A stretch of DNA of 64,000 nt from the IMG/VR virus record IMGVR_UViG_3300034198_018992, positions 1 through 64,000 of that record. One strand, written 5' to 3'. Origin of the DNA: a virus. The first letter of the stretch is position 1. Every line of letters starts with the position of its first letter. Below the pieces are notes generated by a model. The model saw only the letters and a list, made by a program, of their open reading frames with translations, was not told the origin of the DNA and searched no databases. A program made the translations under genes and the position numbers. Shown in pieces: positions 60,486 to 64,000 of the stretch.

Positions 60486-60776
60486 TTACTTCGGGCTGAC
60501 AAAAACGTAACAAGATTTAGGCCCGCGCTCATCGGCTGGATACCACTCATCCTCTACTTCATATCCTTTAGCCTCTAGTTCGGCACGGAGAGCTGGCTCG
60601 CACGGACCATCGAACCCGTAAGACAACGAGCCACCTAGAGCTGCGCCTACGGCTAGGACTGTCTCGGCTGTCTCGGCTGTCTCGGCTGTCTCCTGTTGCT
60701 TATGGCTAGGAGAATCATATCGAGGCGCTCCTGTTACGATATTGCGCTGGAGTTCGTCAGATGTGGGAATTTGCAT
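60486..60776 (-). CDS. Hypothetical protein with ETA repeat
   Basis: 96 aa. Contains ETAETAETAET from a 9-base tandem repeat, then GGSLSYGFDGPCEPALRAEL and a C-terminal strand. Promoter TTGCAA-N16-TAGTAT lies 7 bases before the ATG. Function unknown. Confidence 0.75.
   Translation of the reverse strand: MQIPTSDELQRNIVTGAPRYDSPSHKQQETAETAETAETVLAVGAALGGSLSYGFDGPCEPALRAELEAKGYEVEDEWYPADERGPKSCYVFVSPK
60660..60693. repeat. 9-base tandem repeat
   Basis: TGTCTCGGC three times plus a partial copy, coding ETA repeats in the overlapping gene. Confidence 0.85.
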
Positions 60777-60783
60777 ATATCCT

Positions 60784-60811
60784 ATACTAGCTCTCTTTTT
60801 CGCCTTTGCAA
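60784..60811 (-). promoter_or_regulatory. Sigma70-like leaderless promoter
   Basis: TTGCAA, 16 bases, TAGTAT, 7 bases, ATG at 60776. Confidence 0.55.
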
Positions 60812-60818
60812 GAGCTTT

Positions 60819-61550
60819 TTACTTTTTCGGAGGCTTGCAGAATTTCCTTTCAGGGAAAGCTTGAGGGAAAGCTACCTTCGGGGACTTATCAATGACGCCC
60901 ATCTTCTCTAGCTCGGAGAAAGACGCGTAGTAAATCTCATCAATTCCAATGAGCGACCCCTTAGTAAAGGACACTGTGGTAACGGTGTCGGTAATTGCCT
61001 CATCGGCAAACTTGGTGCCCAAATCAAAAGAGCCTACCTCATTAAGCGAGGCGCAGGAGGTCAGACAAGACCTATACTGTGCATCGTGCGCGCCTCTCAT
61101 TGTTGATAAATCCCAGTCTGGCGACAGAGATTTCTTGCGCATCATGTAAGTCGGTTCGGGACGATATTCCTGAAATAGCTTAACCGCAATAACTCCACAA
61201 TTACGGTCACTGGAACCTTCGGTATCGGTTTTCGCGGCGTAGCTTTTATCCTTGTCGCTGAACAGGAACGGGTGGACTTCGCTTTCCGAAGTGCGGAACC
61301 CTTTAATCTCAGCCTTGGAGAACGGCTCAATCACGTAACCCTCATCACCATCGCCGCCGAGATTGCCGCTGATGACGTTGATTCCGTCTACCGTAATGAC
61401 GGCCAAAACCCTGCGGATACGGTCATTGGTAATCCTGATAGAGTATTCGGACCCTTTGCGGCCTTCAATGAAGACCCTTCCATCTTTTCCATAGGTCTTG
61501 CAGTTACGACCGTTTACTAGAACGGACAAAGCGTTTGCTTTATTTGACAT
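60819..61550 (-). CDS. Conserved hypothetical protein
   Basis: 243 aa. YSIRITNDRIRRVLAVITVD, GDEGYVIEPFSKAEIKGFRT, KSYAAKTDTEG and GVIAVKLFQEY match a conserved protein found in phages and bacteria with a beta-sandwich-like N-terminal half. The C-terminal 100 residues are specific. Function unknown. Confidence 0.75.
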   Translation of the reverse strand: MSNKANALSVLVNGRNCKTYGKDGRVFIEGRKGSEYSIRITNDRIRRVLAVITVDGINVISGNLGGDGDEGYVIEPFSKAEIKGFRTSESEVHPFLFSDKDKSYAAKTDTEGSSDRNCGVIAVKLFQEYRPEPTYMMRKKSLSPDWDLSTMRGAHDAQYRSCLTSCASLNEVGSFDLGTKFADEAITDTVTTVSFTKGSLIGIDEIYYASFSELEKMGVIDKSPKVAFPQAFPERKFCKPPKK

Positions 61551-61594
61551 TTTTTTTGTTTTCGCCCCACTAATGAGGACTTGTTCTGCCGAGG

Positions 61595-62200
61595 CTAATT
61601 CCTAGGCGCTGTTATATTACACTGATTTTCAGATTTGTCAATAAAAAACTTGGAGAAAGGAGAGAGAAGATTTACAACTTGCATAAATGGTGTTTGGCAC
61701 GTCCAACGATGTCCGCAAGTCTTACAATTACCGCAACCACAGGCAGCGCAGCTAGTCTGCGATACCCTTCCACAAGATGGGCACCACTTCACTTCACCAT
61801 GTCCGTTATTTATTGCGTCGTAACGACCTCGTAAAACACTCTCTTCAATCTGCTCGTCGGTTAATAAACCGGCGACCTGAGCTTTGAACTCTCCTATTTG
61901 TAGTTTCTTGTCGCCGACTGTGATGGAGTCGTGACCACTTCCGAAGAATGTCAATCCTTTCCTAATCTCCGCCAACAATCCCTCTATAGTCCCGTCGTAT
62001 GACCTAGCGATGAACTTATTACTGGCTAGCGCCATCAAATCTAATCTTCCGAAAGACATGCGACGAAACACTTCAAAAACAATTGAAGTGTCCGCGCCGT
62101 TAGTTTTAGAGTTTTGAATCTTTCCTAGGTATTCCATTTCTTCCGGCTCAGAAAAAACTCGTAGAGTATAGACTTCGTTAATCTTGTATTTGTCGCTCAT
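61595..62200 (-). CDS. Protein with C-terminal zinc cluster
   Basis: 201 aa. CPSCGRV, CAACGCGNCKTCGHRWTC packs eight Cys near residues 140-165, enough for two zinc sites. The N-terminal part is alpha/beta. Function unknown. Confidence 0.75.
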   Translation of the reverse strand: MSDKYKINEVYTLRVFSEPEEMEYLGKIQNSKTNGADTSIVFEVFRRMSFGRLDLMALASNKFIARSYDGTIEGLLAEIRKGLTFFGSGHDSITVGDKKLQIGEFKAQVAGLLTDEQIEESVLRGRYDAINNGHGEVKWCPSCGRVSQTSCAACGCGNCKTCGHRWTCQTPFMQVVNLLSPFSKFFIDKSENQCNITAPRN

Positions 62201-62206
62201 CTTTTG

Positions 62207-62611
62207 TTATTCACAAGGGTAAGGTGTATTGAATACGTTTCCAATTATCGTCAAGCCACAGCCGCAGCAGTTACAAGTGACATAATCGTTAAGATACGCC
62301 GCGCCTATAAACTCTTGACAGACTTTGAACGAGGAGTTAAACCAACGGACTTCCCCATGCGTATATTCAGAAACGTCACACAAAGAGACGGTGATATGCT
62401 TCGGGTCTGTTTTAACAATGTCACCTTCGTAAATATCCACGCCGACGCTATCTTTGACGCCAGTAAACCGCTGAATAATGAATCTGTCCGATACGTCTCT
62501 CGTATAATCACGAATAGAGAAAACCTTGCCTAGCGGCGACACGCAAATAGAATCATCGTTTGTGAACGATTTATTCTTGATGTCCCAAACTCGATATCTG
62601 ATATTGTTCAT
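62207..62611 (-). CDS. YopX-family protein
   Basis: 134 aa. RYRVWDIKNKSF, RFTGVKDSVGVDIYEGDIV, GEVRWFNSSF and TIIGNVFNTP are the YopX signature segments. Common in phages; role unknown. Confidence 0.88.
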   Translation of the reverse strand: MNNIRYRVWDIKNKSFTNDDSICVSPLGKVFSIRDYTRDVSDRFIIQRFTGVKDSVGVDIYEGDIVKTDPKHITVSLCDVSEYTHGEVRWFNSSFKVCQEFIGAAYLNDYVTCNCCGCGLTIIGNVFNTPYPCE

Positions 62612-62856
62612 ACTATCGACATCACTACGAACCCCTCTTTTTCAAAGAACTCGGAAATATAAGAGACACGCTTGTACACGCCAAGACCCGTGAATCTGTT
62701 CTCTGGGTACGGCAAATACTGCCTTAGCCAAAGAATGTCGCCTACTTGAAAGTCTCTATCCCTCTTCTCGCGAATCTCAAACGTTTTCGCGCCTGAGATT
62801 ACCGCTACGAAGTATTTCGGAAGGATTTTTAATTCATGAGTTTTGGCTGGGCGCAT
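62608..62856 (-). CDS. DUF3850 (ASCH-like) protein
   Basis: 82 aa. HELKILPKYFVAVISGAKTF, EIREKRDRDFQVGDILWLRQ and YKRVSYI match DUF3850, a small ASCH/PUA-like RNA-binding fold. ATGA overlap with the YopX gene. Confidence 0.88.
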   Translation of the reverse strand: MRPAKTHELKILPKYFVAVISGAKTFEIREKRDRDFQVGDILWLRQYLPYPENRFTGLGVYKRVSYISEFFEKEGFVVMSIV

Positions 62857-62858
62857 TT

Positions 62859-63149
62859 TTAATCAGGGTCAACGATTCCTAGCGATTGAGAATACTTTGT
62901 ATACTCCTCCAGCTTCATCCTCTTCTTTTCCAAATCTTCTGGTGATGGCGTCTTCAGTAGTCCCAAATCCACCAAACAGCGATACACGGCCAATAGGTCG
63001 GCAAACTCGTAAGTGAGCCTCTCATCGTTTGGCGGGTGAAGCTCGCTCTGCTGCTCTTTTAGACCAAAGCGGAGCGCTTTACTAGCCCGCTGCGAGACTT
63101 CCGCGCATTCTTCCATGAGAATTGTCAATAGGTGTTGGGTCTTATCCAT
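62859..63149 (-). CDS. MazG-like nucleotide pyrophosphohydrolase
   Basis: 96 aa. EECAEVSQRASKALRFGL and NDERLTYEFADLLAVYRCL give the E-E-x-x-E and E-x-x-D metal-binding helices of all-alpha NTP pyrophosphatases. May lower host (p)ppGpp or cleanse nucleotides. Confidence 0.85.
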   Translation of the reverse strand: MDKTQHLLTILMEECAEVSQRASKALRFGLKEQQSELHPPNDERLTYEFADLLAVYRCLVDLGLLKTPSPEDLEKKRMKLEEYTKYSQSLGIVDPD

Positions 63150-63158
63150 ATTCTCTGT

Positions 63159-63186
63159 ATGTTACTCTTTATGCCAGTAGAGTCAA
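63159..63186 (-). promoter_or_regulatory. Sigma70-like promoter
   Basis: TTGACT, 16 bases, TAACAT, 9 bases, ATG at 63149. Confidence 0.65.
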
Positions 63187-64000
63187 CGTATTCTGCATCC
63201 TTTCAGCGCGGGAGCCAATTCCTCTGCTAAGCTTAGTATTTGTGAAACGTCAGCCTCGCTATAATCTAGGCAGGGGACGTTTTCTTTTTGCCTACACGCC
63301 AAATCAAAGTGAGACTGTGCGTCAGGCAATCTGAGTGAAAATTCTTTCGGACCACCATTAAAGAACTGCCAATTCTCTCTCGGGCGATTGGCGCTGTCGC
63401 CATATATTCTTGCGAGCATCTCTTCCCTTCCGGCCTGACACATCCTATCGCAGCTTATTTTGTAGGACTTGTAGAGTTTTACGGCATCCCAATAATGCTT
63501 AGGTATTAAGCGCTCGTAAGAGACCCTACTCTCCAGCCACACTACAGGTATTTTGAGCGCCATCGCAATCCACGCCCAACCACAATCGGTCGCTATTACC
63601 AAATCCGAATCTGCGACAGCCTTGAATTTCCACTGAATCGACGCGTAGTCTTTTCTGGAGTCGCAGCGATAATCAAGATTTATGTCTCGGCTCGCACATA
63701 TCTCTTGTATAGGCAATCTAGGATAATCTTTCTCCGCTCCTATTACTGCGGCGTTTATGTGTGAATACCTAGAAAGTATTTTTTGAACAGCGCCGACCGG
63801 CAGAGTCCTTAATTTTTCCGCTGACGAGCACAGCGCGATACTCGGCGTAATTCGGTAGCCTTCCGTGTCTTCTGTCGTGGAACATTCAAACTCGTATCTA
63901 CCTCCGTCCCAATCTGTATATTTCAAAAGCAGCAAATCGCTGCGGCACATATTCTTTCCGTCCACGATACTGACTGGGAATGAACTTTTCTTTATTTGCC
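63183..64000 (-). CDS. GT9-like glycosyltransferase, 5' end beyond the window
   Basis: The frame is open to the right edge (QIKKSSFPVSIVDGKNMC ...), so the start lies outside. ADSDLVIATDCGWAWIAMAL followed by KIPVVWLES resembles the acceptor-domain motif of ADP-heptose and related GT9 transferases. Could modify surface sugars or DNA bases; substrate unknown. Confidence 0.65.
   Translation of the reverse strand, partial: QIKKSSFPVSIVDGKNMCRSDLLLLKYTDWDGGRYEFECSTTEDTEGYRITPSIALCSSAEKLRTLPVGAVQKILSRYSHINAAVIGAEKDYPRLPIQEICASRDINLDYRCDSRKDYASIQWKFKAVADSDLVIATDCGWAWIAMALKIPVVWLESRVSYERLIPKHYWDAVKLYKSYKISCDRMCQAGREEMLARIYGDSANRPRENWQFFNGGPKEFSLRLPDAQSHFDLACRQKENVPCLDYSEADVSQILSLAEELAPALKGCRIR

Noticed and set aside
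1-64000. CRISPR array
   Set aside because: No regularly spaced direct repeats of 23-40 bases were seen.

Overview
The window is a stretch of a large tailed-phage genome (jumbo or near-jumbo Caudoviricetes). Evidence: tightly packed small genes almost all on the minus strand, RIIA- and RIIB-like genes, many HNH endonucleases, nucleotide and membrane accessory genes, and a very large tRNA array. No structural, replication or packaging genes are seen, so this is an accessory or early-gene arm. The host cannot be named from the sequence.

Layout, read right to left as transcribed. 64-59.2 kb: a GT9-like gene running off the edge, MazG-like, DUF3850 and YopX-like genes, Cys-rich proteins, an HNH gene. 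59.2-44.3 kb: 54 tRNA genes covering all 20 amino acids plus an amber (CTA) suppressor, interrupted by HNH genes, small proteins and an approximately 750-nt non-coding structured region. An RNA ligase gene follows. 44-32 kb: sugar and cell-surface genes (GH16 hydrolase, glycosyltransferase-like, ATP-grasp, histidine phosphatase), metallophosphoesterase, an RNase P RNA gene, a 2H phosphoesterase, radical SAM, and a tmRNA gene. 31.5-20 kb: methyltransferases, a PD-(D/E)XK-like protein, RIIA, a macro-domain protein, RIIB, a WGR-PARP and an oxidoreductase. 20-16 kb: an amidoligase / class II glutaminase / ATP-grasp cluster with an HNH insertion. 16-0 kb: dozens of small proteins, including tandem paralogous families that start M-[IV]-K.

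Three themes stand out. (1) RNA: the tRNAs carry a systematically altered elbow. T-loop position 55 is G in 51 of 54, D-loop position 18 is A instead of G, and positions 19 and 56 covary as Watson-Crick or wobble pairs. The three exceptions at position 55 keep G18. The same phage encodes its own RNase P RNA and tmRNA, so it may carry a partly private tRNA maturation and rescue system. (2) Transcription: many genes and RNAs have a TTGAC-N16-TANNNT promoter placed so that +1 falls on the ATG, which predicts leaderless mRNAs. (3) ADP-ribose: a WGR-PARP and a macro-domain protein lie about 2.5 kb apart, beside the rII genes, as a possible writer and eraser pair.

All functions are inferred by eye from motifs. 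Alignments and covariance-model searches were not possible here.
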